Below, piece after piece: positions 56,226-64,000 of a stretch of DNA of 64,000 nt. Source of the DNA: Rhodospirillales bacterium (GTDB lineage Bacteria > Pseudomonadota > Alphaproteobacteria > Rhodospirillales > Casp-alpha2); contig JAJFII010000103.1 in assembly GCA_021775095.1 (NCBI GenBank), forward strand, positions 1 through 64,000. Direction: 5' to 3'. The position numbers and the translations under genes are program-made. Position 1 is the first letter of the stretch. Each line of letters starts with the position of its first letter. The notes beneath the pieces are model-generated. The model saw only the letters and a list, made by a program, of their open reading frames with translations, did no database searches and was not told the DNA's origin.

Positions 56226-57737
56226 TTATCCACCCAGGCGAGGGATTTTGTGTTCTCCCGTCGCCAGGCCAATATGTTTGTGTTCCATATAAAAGTCGAA
56301 GGACCAATCGCCGCCATCGCGCCCGATTCCACTGGCCTTAATTCCACCGAACGGCGTTGGCAGGTGACGGACGTTTTCAGAGTTTACCCAGATCATACCG
56401 GCTTCCAGTTGATTGGTGAAACGAAGGCCACGCGTCATATCGGCCGTCCAAACATAACCGGTCAGGCCATAATCAACATCGTTGGCAATTTCCAATGCCT
56501 CTTCCTCGGAGGAAAACCGTATGCAGGTTAACACGGGTCCAAAAATTTCTTCCTGGGCAATCGCCATCTGACTTTTTGCGCCGGTAAACAGGGTCGGGTT
56601 AACAAAATACCCTTGTTTTCCGAACCGGGTTCCACCTGCCGCAATTTTTGCCCCGTCTTTTTCAGCGATACGGAAATAAGACGTTACCTTGTCGAAATGC
56701 GTCTTATGGATCAGGGGACCGACTTCCGTCGCCGGGTCCAGGGGGTGGCCGACGTTGATGGTTTTGACCCGTTCCGCCAGCTTCGCCTCAAACGCCTCGG
56801 CGATTGTTTCTTGTACCAACAGCCGCGACGACGACGTGCATCGCTCGCCATTGAGCGAGTAGATCATAAAAATTACTGCATCAAGGGCCCGATCAAGATC
56901 CGCGTCATCAAAAACCACCACCGGGTTTTTGCCACCCAGTTCGAAATGCACCCGTTTGAGCGTTTCAGCTCCCTGCCGCATGATCATCGAGCCGGTGCGG
57001 CTTTCACCAACAAAAGCAATGGCTTTGATGTCCGGGTGTTCGGTCAGGCTTTTGCCGGCGTGTTCACCCAGGCCGTTTACCAGATTCCACACGCCCGGCG
57101 GCAATCCCGCGTCTTCGGCAATTTCAATCAGAATACGGGCCGTCAAAGGGGAAAACTCTGCGGGTTTGTGGACGACGGTGCAACCGGCCGCCAACGCCGG
57201 GGCGATCTTCCAGGTCGACAGCATAAAAGGCGTGTTCCAGGGTGTTATGATTCCGACGGGACCGATCGGCACCCGCGTGGTGATATTCAGCAGCGTTGGC
57301 GATGGCAACGAGTGTCCGTCACGGGCGCTAAGGGCGCGATCAGCAAAAAACCGGAAATTTTCGGCACCGCGAAGGGCGGCTTTCGACATGAACCTGAGCG
57401 CTTGACCAGTATCCCAGCATTCGCATAAGGCAATTTCTTCGGCCCGGGCGACGATCCCATCGGCGATGGCGTGTAATATTTTTTTGCGTTCAGTCAGTGG
57501 GAAATCCCGCCAGGCGGGAAAGGTTTGTTTGGCGGCTTGCGCTGCCGCATCGATATCCGCAGTTCCGCTTTTGGCGACGGCACAAATCAAACTTTCGTCG
57601 ACCGGTGAGCGGGTTTCGAAAGTTTCGCCTGAATATGCGGGTACCGCCTGACCGGCAATCTGGTTCAGGATCCCGGTCTCTTGGAACCGCGACAAATGCC
57701 CGGATAATTTTTGCAAATTTTGGTCGAGGTCGCTCAT
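56226..57737 (-). CDS. hpaE: 5-Carboxymethyl-2-hydroxymuconate semialdehyde dehydrogenase
   Basis: 503 aa, full-length aldehyde dehydrogenase. Seen: 'GIITPWNTPFMLSTWKIAPA' (cofactor-binding region), 'FVGESRTGSMIM', the catalytic Glu in 'HFELGGKNPVVVFDDAD', and the catalytic Cys300 in 'NGERCTSSSRLL'. It oxidises the ring-cleavage product of HpaD with NAD. HpaE identity rests on context between hpaF and hpaD plus overall family likeness. It starts 3 bp after the hpaF stop. Confidence 0.92.
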   Translation of the reverse strand: MSDLDQNLQKLSGHLSRFQETGILNQIAGQAVPAYSGETFETRSPVDESLICAVAKSGTADIDAAAQAAKQTFPAWRDFPLTERKKILHAIADGIVARAEEIALCECWDTGQALRFMSKAALRGAENFRFFADRALSARDGHSLPSPTLLNITTRVPIGPVGIITPWNTPFMLSTWKIAPALAAGCTVVHKPAEFSPLTARILIEIAEDAGLPPGVWNLVNGLGEHAGKSLTEHPDIKAIAFVGESRTGSMIMRQGAETLKRVHFELGGKNPVVVFDDADLDRALDAVIFMIYSLNGERCTSSSRLLVQETIAEAFEAKLAERVKTINVGHPLDPATEVGPLIHKTHFDKVTSYFRIAEKDGAKIAAGGTRFGKQGYFVNPTLFTGAKSQMAIAQEEIFGPVLTCIRFSSEEEALEIANDVDYGLTGYVWTADMTRGLRFTNQLEAGMIWVNSENVRHLPTPFGGIKASGIGRDGGDWSFDFYMEHKHIGLATGEHKIPRLGG

Positions 57738-57740
57738 CTG

Positions 57741-58127
57741 TCAGTCTTCCTTCAGGTACTGGCGAATGGTTCCGGCTTTTGGCGATAACTCGGGGTCAAT
57801 GTCGCGCATTTCCATGGACAGGGCCAACGGGCGCGATGCCATGATCGGTTGCAGATAACTTTCGGCGGCGTTAAATATTTCCTCTGTCGCGCGTTTGCGA
57901 ACATCGAGGGGGCGGCCGCCTCGCAGGCGTACGGAAATATCGATGTACCCATGGTCCGGATTGCCGTCGGCAATGCTGTAATGATCCGTCGCAAAAGCCC
58001 TGACGCGAACACCCGCAGCCGGAAATACATCCATATCAACCGCCAGGCGGCGTATTTTGTCGCAGAAATCAGACATATCGACGACGTCTTCCAGGTTGGC
58101 TGAATATTCGATAATAAAGTGCGGCAT
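57741..58127 (-). CDS. hpaF: 5-Carboxymethyl-2-hydroxymuconate delta-isomerase
   Basis: 128 aa. After Met removal the N-terminal Pro (PHFIIEYSANLED) is the catalytic base of the tautomerase fold, as in CHMI. Further blocks: 'VFPAAGVRVRAFATDHYSIADG', 'YIDISVRLRGGR' and 'SMEMRDIDPELSPKAGTIR'. It converts 5-carboxymethyl-2-hydroxymuconate to its oxo isomer. First gene of the hpaF-hpaE-hpaD unit, divergent from hpaR. Confidence 0.9.
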   Translation of the reverse strand: MPHFIIEYSANLEDVVDMSDFCDKIRRLAVDMDVFPAAGVRVRAFATDHYSIADGNPDHGYIDISVRLRGGRPLDVRKRATEEIFNAAESYLQPIMASRPLALSMEMRDIDPELSPKAGTIRQYLKED

Positions 58128-58158
58128 GGAACTTCCTTAATAAAGCAATATTTGTTAT

Positions 58159-58187
58159 GTTAAATTAAACGGATTTGCATCGCAAAT
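58159..58187. promoter_or_regulatory. Candidate HpaR operators between hpaF and hpaR
   Basis: Two palindromes lie in the 100-bp divergent promoter: GTTAAATTAAAC (58159-58170, 10 of 12 bases symmetric) and a perfect ATTTGC-ATC-GCAAAT (58173-58187). MarR-family repressors bind such 12-20 bp palindromes. A site here could control both directions. Confidence 0.5.
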
Positions 58188-58228
58188 TTTTCGTCTCAGT
58201 AAGCGCTATAAACCGGTATGAACGCCCT

Positions 58229-58696
58229 ATGCAAAAGTCAATAAAACCAAATCGCCAATCGATCTCTGTCGGGGCAACGCTGCCTCCGACGCGACGGTCT
58301 CTTGCCTTCGCCCTGTTGCGCGCCCGGGAACATGTAATGTCGCCCATACGGGCCATGCTTTCCCATGCGGGAATTACCGAACAACAATGGCGCGTCCTTC
58401 GCGTCCTCGATGAATTCGGTCCCCTGGAACCTTCCAAATTGGCGGAACATGCCTGCCTGCTGCTTCCGAGCCAGACAAGAATTGTCCAAACCTTGTTCGA
58501 AAAGGGCCTGGTACTCCGCAGCCCAAGCTCAAAGGACCGTCGAAAACAATCGGTTGAGATTACCCCAGCAGGATTGGAAATCATCCGCGATAATCTCGAG
58601 CAGGCTCGCGAAATCGCCGGTAATCTGGAACGGGTCCTGGGAAAAGGCGGCCTGGACCAGTTGCTCGACCAACTCGAACAATTGGATAAACTGTGA
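58229..58696 (+). CDS. hpaR: MarR-family regulator, HpaR-like
   Basis: 155 aa from the ATG at 58229 (MQKSIKPNRQ); an upstream TTG at 58175 would lie inside the operator. Seen: 'RSLAFALLRAREHVMSPIRAML', 'GITEQQWRVLRVLDEFGPLE', 'LAEHACLLLPSQTRIVQTLFEKGLV' and 'RRKQSVEITPAGLEII', a winged helix of MarR type. Its divergent position next to hpaF and its length fit HpaR, the repressor of homoprotocatechuate genes that is released by hydroxyphenylacetates. Confidence 0.88.
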   Translation: MQKSIKPNRQSISVGATLPPTRRSLAFALLRAREHVMSPIRAMLSHAGITEQQWRVLRVLDEFGPLEPSKLAEHACLLLPSQTRIVQTLFEKGLVLRSPSSKDRRKQSVEITPAGLEIIRDNLEQAREIAGNLERVLGKGGLDQLLDQLEQLDKL

Positions 58697-58715
58697 AGCC
58701 CGGTTAACGGGTCAA

Positions 58716-60005
58716 TCATTTGTTAGACCACTGCAACCAGAGTTCTTTGGGTCCGCGGAACGTGAAGTTTGGAAAAAAATCGAATTCCTGGTCGGGCACC
58801 AGTTGCAGAGAGGGAACTTTCTCAACCAGGGTCTCAAAGGCAATCTGGCCTTCTAAGAGGGCTAATCTGTTGCCGATACAAAAATGCGCACCTCGCCCGA
58901 AGGAAATATGGGCCCGGGCATTTTTTCGATGAATGTCGAATTTTTCAGAATCTTGAAAAATTTCTTCATCGTGGTTGGCGGAAGCCAGCGACATAAAAAT
59001 TTGCGTGCCGGCCGGAATTTTAATTCCGGCGATTTCCGTGTCCTGCAGGGCAATCCGCCGCCAGCTGGTCTGCGGTGAATTGAGCCGAAGGACTTCTTCC
59101 AGGGTGTTTTTGATCAGCCCCGGATCCAGGCAAAGTTGCCGCCATTGATCGCCATGTGCCAACAGGCAAACCAGCCCGTTACTGAGGAAATTGGTGACAA
59201 TTTCATGGCCTGCAAAGGAAAGACCATAAACAATGGATTGAATTTCCCTGTAACCCAGTGCGTCCGGCGTATCCTTGTGAACAGCGAGAAGTTCAGAGGT
59301 AAAATCGTCGGCAGGGTTTGCCATGCGGTGGGCAACAAAGTCGACACAATGACGCCAATAGGCGAGCATTTTCTCGGCAATGTCGACCTGCTGGTCTTGC
59401 GACGTTTTGCCCCAGGTAAATGCCAGACGGTTGGTCGTCCATTTCTTTAGTTTCGTGTCGTCATCTTCAGCAAACCCGATCAGTCGGAAAATTGTCTCTC
59501 CGGGAAGCGGATGGCCAATCGCCGTGACAAACTCCGCCGGGTTGCTAGTTGTCAGCATTTGATCAATCAGCAATTCGCTGCGTTGGCGCACATAAGGTTG
59601 CAACAGGCTCATTCGCCGGGCGGAAAAACCAGCCAGGGTATATTTACGAATGCGCGTGTGATCCGGCGCCTGACAATTGGACATGACAGCGACCGGATTG
59701 TAATCGGGCACGTCCAGCACGTCTCTGGCCGCTTGGCAAATCGGCAGTACCGGGTCCTGGACGTTTTCAGAGGAAAACACGTCGGACCTTTTGAAGACTT
59801 CTGCAACGTCCTGCATACGGGTTAATACAAGATAACCCAGTTGTTCCGCGTAAAAAACCGGGGCGGTTTCCCTGAATTTCTGCAGGGGCCCATAGGGGTC
59901 CTGCAAATAGTCAGAATTGTACGGGGAAAAATTGTGATCCACAGGGCAACCGGAAGGCACGACGGCGTCAGCAGAACGCATTTTGTGGTATGGATTGGCA
60001 GTCAT
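58716..60005 (-). CDS. Cytochrome P450 with atypical I-helix
   Basis: 429 aa. Haem-binding motif 'FGRGAHFCIGNRLA' with Cys376; ExxR helix in 'LEEVLRLNS'; 'PVFYAEQLGYLVLTRMQDV' near the start as in bacterial class I P450s. The I-helix reads A265-G-H-E-I-V where (A/G)-G-x-(D/E)-T-(T/S) is usual, so the oxygen-activating Thr is replaced by Ile. No ferredoxin or reductase gene is adjacent. It lies between hpaR and the TRAP genes, so its substrate is probably an aromatic or small carboxylic acid (inference). Confidence 0.92.
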   Translation of the reverse strand: MTANPYHKMRSADAVVPSGCPVDHNFSPYNSDYLQDPYGPLQKFRETAPVFYAEQLGYLVLTRMQDVAEVFKRSDVFSSENVQDPVLPICQAARDVLDVPDYNPVAVMSNCQAPDHTRIRKYTLAGFSARRMSLLQPYVRQRSELLIDQMLTTSNPAEFVTAIGHPLPGETIFRLIGFAEDDDTKLKKWTTNRLAFTWGKTSQDQQVDIAEKMLAYWRHCVDFVAHRMANPADDFTSELLAVHKDTPDALGYREIQSIVYGLSFAGHEIVTNFLSNGLVCLLAHGDQWRQLCLDPGLIKNTLEEVLRLNSPQTSWRRIALQDTEIAGIKIPAGTQIFMSLASANHDEEIFQDSEKFDIHRKNARAHISFGRGAHFCIGNRLALLEGQIAFETLVEKVPSLQLVPDQEFDFFPNFTFRGPKELWLQWSNK

Positions 60006-60167
60006 GAGTTAATATCCGTCCAATCAAATGGCATTTGCATGTCGATTATTGACAGTAATTTAATTAACATGATAACAATTAATAAAGCAAATTTAGTTTT
60101 ATAAGACTCGTCATGTTAAAAAGGTAGTGACCGTTAATTGTAACTTCAAAAATTCAGGGAGGATAAT
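60006..60167. promoter_or_regulatory. Divergent promoter region of P450 and TRAP genes
   Basis: AT-rich, with a perfect TTAATTAA palindrome (60060-60067) in AATTTAATTAACAT. It also has TAATAAAGCAA and ATGTTAAA elements that recur in the hpaF-hpaR gap (58138-58165). dctP has a strong AGGGAGG ribosome site. The shared elements suggest common control, possibly by HpaR. Confidence 0.4.
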
Positions 60168-61211
60168 ATGAAGTTTACTCAGCGCACATTCATAAAACTG
60201 GCTCTGGCCGTCCCGGCCATATGTATGGCAATAACCACAGCTAACGCTGCAGAATTTGAATTCAAACTCCACCATTTTCTGAGCCCCAAGGCGCCAGCAC
60301 ACACAAAAATGTTAACGCCCTGGGCGGAACGAATAGAGAAAGCCTCAGACGGCCGCATCAAAATAACCATCTACCCGTCGATGACGTTGGGCGGAAAACC
60401 CCCACAACTGCCGCGCCAGGTACGAGATGGTATTGTTGACATGGCCTGGATCGTAAATGCCTATGCGGCCGGCGCGTTCCCGCGCACCGAAGTTTTTGAA
60501 CTCCCCGGCGTTCATCAGGGCTCATCCGCTGCCGTCAATCTGGCGATGTTCGAAATGTATGAAAAATACCTGAAGCCGGATTTCAAAAAGCTGAAACCGC
60601 TGTTCCAGCATGTTCACGGTGGCCAGGCCATGCACATGGCCGATAAGCTGGTGAGATCACCAGCCGATCTGCAAGGCCTGAAAATTCGCACGCCGTCGCG
60701 TACCGGGGCCTGGGTCATCGAGGCATTGGGTGCCAGTCCGGTAAAAACGAGTGTTGGCGAAATTCCCGTCGCGCTTTCTAAAAAAGTCGTCGACGGTGCC
60801 TTAATCCCCTTTGAGATTATCCCGCCCCTGAAAATCCAACAACAGACCAAATACCAAATTGAAGGCCCCGGTGGCAAACGGTTAGGTACGACCTCGTTCC
60901 AGGTGGCGATCAATACGGAACGATGGAACGGTTTGCCGAACGACATCCAGAAGATTTTTTTGGATAACTCGGGCGCGGCCTGGCACGAAGAAGTCGGCAA
61001 CATCTGGGATGGTGCTGAAGCCGGAGGCATCGCTGTCGCCGTCAAAGCTGGCAACGAACACATCCAGTTGAGCGACGCGGAATGGAGCGAGTTCGAAAAG
61101 GCTGTAGAGCCGGTCGTTGGCCGCTGGATCAAGGAAATGAACGACAAGGGAATTCCTGGCCAGATTCTGTACGATAAGGCGCGTGAATTGGTTGTCAAAT
61201 ATTCGAAATAG
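60168..61211 (+). CDS. dctP: TRAP transporter solute-binding protein (DctP family)
   Basis: 347 aa with signal peptide (about 1-27, cleaved after ANA). Seen: 'FKLHHFLSPKAPAHTKMLTPW', 'GRIKITIYPSMTLGG', 'VDMAWIVNAYAAGAFPRTEVF', and 'DLQGLKIRTPSRTGAWVIEALGASPV', which carries the conserved Arg that clamps the ligand carboxylate. Binds an organic acid in the periplasm and delivers it to DctQM. The hpa/P450 context suggests an aromatic or related carboxylate. First gene of dctP-dctQ-dctM. Confidence 0.94.
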   Translation: MKFTQRTFIKLALAVPAICMAITTANAAEFEFKLHHFLSPKAPAHTKMLTPWAERIEKASDGRIKITIYPSMTLGGKPPQLPRQVRDGIVDMAWIVNAYAAGAFPRTEVFELPGVHQGSSAAVNLAMFEMYEKYLKPDFKKLKPLFQHVHGGQAMHMADKLVRSPADLQGLKIRTPSRTGAWVIEALGASPVKTSVGEIPVALSKKVVDGALIPFEIIPPLKIQQQTKYQIEGPGGKRLGTTSFQVAINTERWNGLPNDIQKIFLDNSGAAWHEEVGNIWDGAEAGGIAVAVKAGNEHIQLSDAEWSEFEKAVEPVVGRWIKEMNDKGIPGQILYDKARELVVKYSK

Positions 61212-61217
61212 TTTGGT

Positions 61218-61745
61218 GTGATCTCTTTTGCTAAAGATCGGTGGGCGGGCCTGATCGGGCTCGCCCACAAAGTCATTACGGCGTGGGCCTTGATCGGCGG
61301 ATTGGTTCTGGTGGTCGTTGTCCTGATCAACGCCTATTCAATTCTAGCAGGCGCAATTATCAACAAACCCTTTCCGGGGGATTTTGAACTGACGGAAATG
61401 GGGGTCGCCATAGCGGCGTTTTGTTTCCTGCCCTATTGCCAGCTGAGCGGTGCCAATGTAACCGCCGATATATTCACCACCAAAGCCGGGCCGACAGCCA
61501 TCGCTTTGATGAATGTCCTGGCATCGATGGTGGCGATTGTATTCTCAACTGTGTTAATCTGGCGGATGGGGGTGGGGCTTAGCGATTACATCGAATACGA
61601 AGAAATGACAGGAATTCTCAGCATTCCTTTGTGGTGGGCATTTGTTCCGGCACTGTTTTCCATCGTGTTGTTACTGGTGGCGGCAATTGTAACATGCGCT
61701 GATCTATCATCCCCTTTTAAATCTCAGTCGTCAGGGCAATCGTAA
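61218..61745 (+). CDS. dctQ: TRAP transporter small permease (DctQ family)
   Basis: 175 aa from a GTG at 61218, six bases after dctP. Four hydrophobic helices; 'FPGDFELTEMGVAIAAFCFLP' matches the family's conserved first-loop/helix region. It stabilises the large permease. The stop is directly followed by the GTG of dctM. Confidence 0.88.
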   Translation: MISFAKDRWAGLIGLAHKVITAWALIGGLVLVVVVLINAYSILAGAIINKPFPGDFELTEMGVAIAAFCFLPYCQLSGANVTADIFTTKAGPTAIALMNVLASMVAIVFSTVLIWRMGVGLSDYIEYEEMTGILSIPLWWAFVPALFSIVLLLVAAIVTCADLSSPFKSQSSGQS

Positions 61746-63104
61746 GTGGACCCGAACCTTCTCTATGGCATATTTGGTGTTTTCGGCCTGGTGGGTTTGA
61801 TTGTCATCCGCATGCCGATTGCCTATGCCATGATCATCGTCGGTGGCGTCGGTATTTCGGTTATTGACGGACCTTTGATAATTCTCAATCAGCTCAAGGA
61901 TCTCGCCTACGGTCAATTTTCGATTTATGATCTAACCGTTGTTCCGATGTTTGTGCTGATGGGTGCCATTGCATCGCGCGCCGGGTTATCGCAGGATTTG
62001 TTCCGTGCCGCCAATGCCTGGTTTGGCTGGATGCGCGGCGGTGTCGCAATGTCGGCAATTGCCGCCTGTGCTGGGTTTGGCGCCGTCTGCGGGTCGTCGT
62101 TGGCAACCGCCTCGACCATGGGTCAGGTCGCACTGCCGGAGCTCAAGAGATATAAATATTCTGACCAGCTGGCAACAGGAACATTGGCTGCCGGCGGTGT
62201 GCTGGGGATTCTGATTCCGCCCTCCGTGGTTTTGGTGATCTACGCGATTATTGTTGAAACCAACGTTGTCACCATGTTCATGGCGGCTTTCATCCCGGGA
62301 CTGATTGCGGTGGTTCTGTTTCTTACAACCATTGCCATTTACGTTGCCGTCCGGCCGGACAGCGGCCCCAAAGGTGTGGTTCCGACGCGCAAAGAATTTG
62401 TCGATGCGACGGTCCGCATATTTCCCGTTCTCGGCATTTTTATTGTCGTAATTGGCGGCATCTATTTTGGTTTCTTCAATCCGACACCGGCGGCATCCGT
62501 CGGCGCTTTGTTGGTCGCTGCCGTCGGCTTATTCCGTGGCGCACTTAATCTTCGGGCGATGAAATCCGCCTTACTGGAAACCGCCCAAACGACCGGCATG
62601 ATTTATCTCATTTTGTTCGGCGCTGAAATGTTAAAAATTTTCATGTCGCGCGGCGGCGTTCCCCAGGCCATGGCAGAATGGATGGTGCAGTCGCCGCTCG
62701 AACCCATGACCATTCTGATCCTTTTGTTGTTTGCCCTCATCCTTCTGGGTTGTTTGATGGATAGCCTGTCGATGATCCTTTTGGCGATCCCGTTCTTTTG
62801 GCCGGTTATCGTCCAATTAAATGGCGGCGATGATGTGTTAGCCGCTAACTCGGCATTTGGTATGAATGCGGAAGATCTGAAAATCTGGTTTGGTATCCTG
62901 GCGCTGATCGTCGTTGAGCTGGGATTGATCACGCCACCGGTCGGCATGAATGTATTTATCATATCCGCACTGGCAAAAGATGTTCCGATGTCGGATACAT
63001 TTTTGGGTGTTGCGCCGTTTTTCGTGGCGGAGCTCGTGCGTATCGCCATCCTGATCGCATTCCCGGCTCTAACGCTGTGGTTGCCATCGGTACTTTCCGG
63101 CTGA
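61746..63104 (+). CDS. dctM: TRAP transporter large permease (DctM family)
   Basis: 452 aa from a GTG abutting the dctQ stop. About 12 membrane helices; seen 'LTVVPMFVLMGAIASRAGLS', 'AACAGFGAVCGSSLATASTM', 'TLAAGGVLGILIPPSVVLV' and 'LGLITPPVGMNVF', the family hallmarks. Catalyses Na+- or H+-driven uptake of the DctP-bound substrate. Convergent with the flavin monooxygenase gene, about 100 bp apart. Confidence 0.94.
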   Translation: MDPNLLYGIFGVFGLVGLIVIRMPIAYAMIIVGGVGISVIDGPLIILNQLKDLAYGQFSIYDLTVVPMFVLMGAIASRAGLSQDLFRAANAWFGWMRGGVAMSAIAACAGFGAVCGSSLATASTMGQVALPELKRYKYSDQLATGTLAAGGVLGILIPPSVVLVIYAIIVETNVVTMFMAAFIPGLIAVVLFLTTIAIYVAVRPDSGPKGVVPTRKEFVDATVRIFPVLGIFIVVIGGIYFGFFNPTPAASVGALLVAAVGLFRGALNLRAMKSALLETAQTTGMIYLILFGAEMLKIFMSRGGVPQAMAEWMVQSPLEPMTILILLLFALILLGCLMDSLSMILLAIPFFWPVIVQLNGGDDVLAANSAFGMNAEDLKIWFGILALIVVELGLITPPVGMNVFIISALAKDVPMSDTFLGVAPFFVAELVRIAILIAFPALTLWLPSVLSG

Positions 63105-63204
63105 TTGCCGGGCCTTCCACGGGAACTGGCGTTGAGATATTTTGGTATTTGCTGCTTAATCAAGAGCGCAGATCCATGGCCCGTGCCGTGCTGTTTTTTT
63201 AAGT

Positions 63205-64000
63205 TCAGGTTTTTCGCCTGGCAGCGTTATGGTAGGCCAGATACCCGCGTTGCGTGGAAATATGGTCGGCGAGAAATTTGGCATCATGCCATACGCCCCA
63301 AATGAACGAGGATCCCCGACGCGATAACCAGGGCAATCCCAGGAAATATATGCCGGGTTCAGCCGAAATACCGCGCTGATGTTTCGGCCTGCCGTCTTCG
63401 TCGAACACGCCAACCGTCAACCAGTCGAAATCAACGGCAAAACCTGTTGCCCAGATGATCGACGTAACACCGGCCTCCGCCAGATCCAATTCAAGGATCG
63501 GGTCGGTCACGCAATGGGGGTCTGGATCGAAAGTGCGGGCTTGCGGGTCGTCGGGCAGGTCAAGACCATTGCGTGCCACGTAGGCGTCGGCTTCGTCAAG
63601 TAACGACAGATAATACGCATCCCCCCGGGCAATCGTGGCGGCGATATCTGGCGCGAAATTCAGCACACCCTCCTTGAACGATTTTGTCAAACCAACAAGT
63701 GTCATTCCCTTTGCAGCCAAACGCCGGAAATCGATTGTATGTCCGCCGTCGGCACCGCTGACCGCGATCGTTACATGTTCCATGCCCGGCACCGCCTGGG
63801 CATCCCACTTGCCGAGGACTCCCAGCCACCAGACGTTGTCGCGTCCGCGGTACCTTCGGGGCGGACGGTCGTGCGGGCCGACCGAAAGATAAACCCGTTT
63901 TCCGGCGTTTGTCAGTTCGTCGGAAATCTGAACGCCCGAAGAGCCGGCTCCGACGACCAGCACATTTCCGTCGGGTAACTGGCCCGGATTGCGGTAGGCG
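63205..64000 (-). CDS. Flavin-containing monooxygenase-like protein, partial
   Basis: The frame continues past the window edge (upstream codons read AYRNPGQLPDGN before VLVVGAGSSG), so the N-terminus with the FAD motif is missing. Seen: a second Rossmann motif 'VLVVGAGSSGVQISDEL', 'RDNVWWLGVLGKWD', 'TSIIWATGFAVDFDWL' (the ATG(F/Y) motif before the C-terminal domain), 'GIYFLGLPWLSRRGSSFIWG'. This is typical of single-component FMO/Baeyer-Villiger-like proteins using FAD and NADPH. Its place beside the TRAP and P450 genes suggests oxidation of the imported compound. Confidence 0.88.
   Translation of the reverse strand, partial: AYRNPGQLPDGNVLVVGAGSSGVQISDELTNAGKRVYLSVGPHDRPPRRYRGRDNVWWLGVLGKWDAQAVPGMEHVTIAVSGADGGHTIDFRRLAAKGMTLVGLTKSFKEGVLNFAPDIAATIARGDAYYLSLLDEADAYVARNGLDLPDDPQARTFDPDPHCVTDPILELDLAEAGVTSIIWATGFAVDFDWLTVGVFDEDGRPKHQRGISAEPGIYFLGLPWLSRRGSSFIWGVWHDAKFLADHISTQRGYLAYHNAARRKT

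Overview
The window reads as chromosomal DNA of an alphaproteobacterium, plausibly a marine or environmental Rhodospirillales-like lineage. This is inferred from gene content: TRAP and tripartite tricarboxylate (TTT) transporters, a DUF1194 protein, hydantoinase A/B, a homoprotocatechuate (hpa) pathway and a type I secretion cluster. The DNA is moderately GC-rich. I saw no rRNA, tRNA, CRISPR array or intact insertion sequence.

Layout. 1-14.3 kb: the 3' part of a giant secreted RTX protein (over 3,600 residues, start outside the window), followed by its likely type I exporter (ABC permease/ATPase plus HlyD-type adaptor). 14.3-17.1 kb: a small DUF3467-like protein, a pirin, a degraded subtilase and a MOSC protein. 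17.3-25.1 kb, minus strand: a compact seven-gene cassette that I consider the best candidate for an undescribed system. It encodes two diverged paralogues (208 and 204 aa), two small or Pro/Thr-linker proteins, a 1276-aa Pro/Thr-rich giant, a phage tail-collar-like protein and a peptidoglycan-binding lysozyme-like enzyme. Upstream lies an AraC-type regulator gene broken at an A8 tract. 26.7-34.0 kb: hydantoinase A/B, then an amidohydrolase and a TTT-transporter binding protein, divergently oriented and both lacking their N-termini at one shared junction near 31.31 kb, then tctB and tctA.

34.1-37.8 kb: a secreted trypsin-like protease, a HutD-family protein and an EamA/DMT permease. 38.0-46.0 kb: four translationally coupled genes (ATGA overlaps) for exported proteins. 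They include a 1081-aa TPR protein and two proteins that share a three-copy, apparently undescribed domain with a conserved Cys pair. Opposite them lie a TPR protein and a MORN-repeat protein. 48.3-55.3 kb: an LVIVD-repeat protein, cytochrome b561, a zinc alcohol dehydrogenase, an RraA-family protein, a small HExxH protein, a DUF1194 protein and an FGE-like protein lacking one catalytic Cys.

55.3-64.0 kb: an aromatic catabolism island. It has hpaD-hpaE-hpaF divergent from a MarR-type hpaR with a palindromic operator candidate, a cytochrome P450 with an atypical I-helix, a complete TRAP transporter (dctP-dctQ-dctM) and a partial flavin monooxygenase. A plausible reading is uptake of an aromatic or organic acid by the TRAP system, oxidation by the P450 or flavoenzyme, and ring cleavage through the Hpa branch. 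The remaining hpa genes (hydroxylase, decarboxylase, hydratase, aldolase) are not in the window.

A short inverted repeat built around GGTCCTGACC occurs three times in gene-poor stretches, at 15.8, 36.4 and 37.85 kb.
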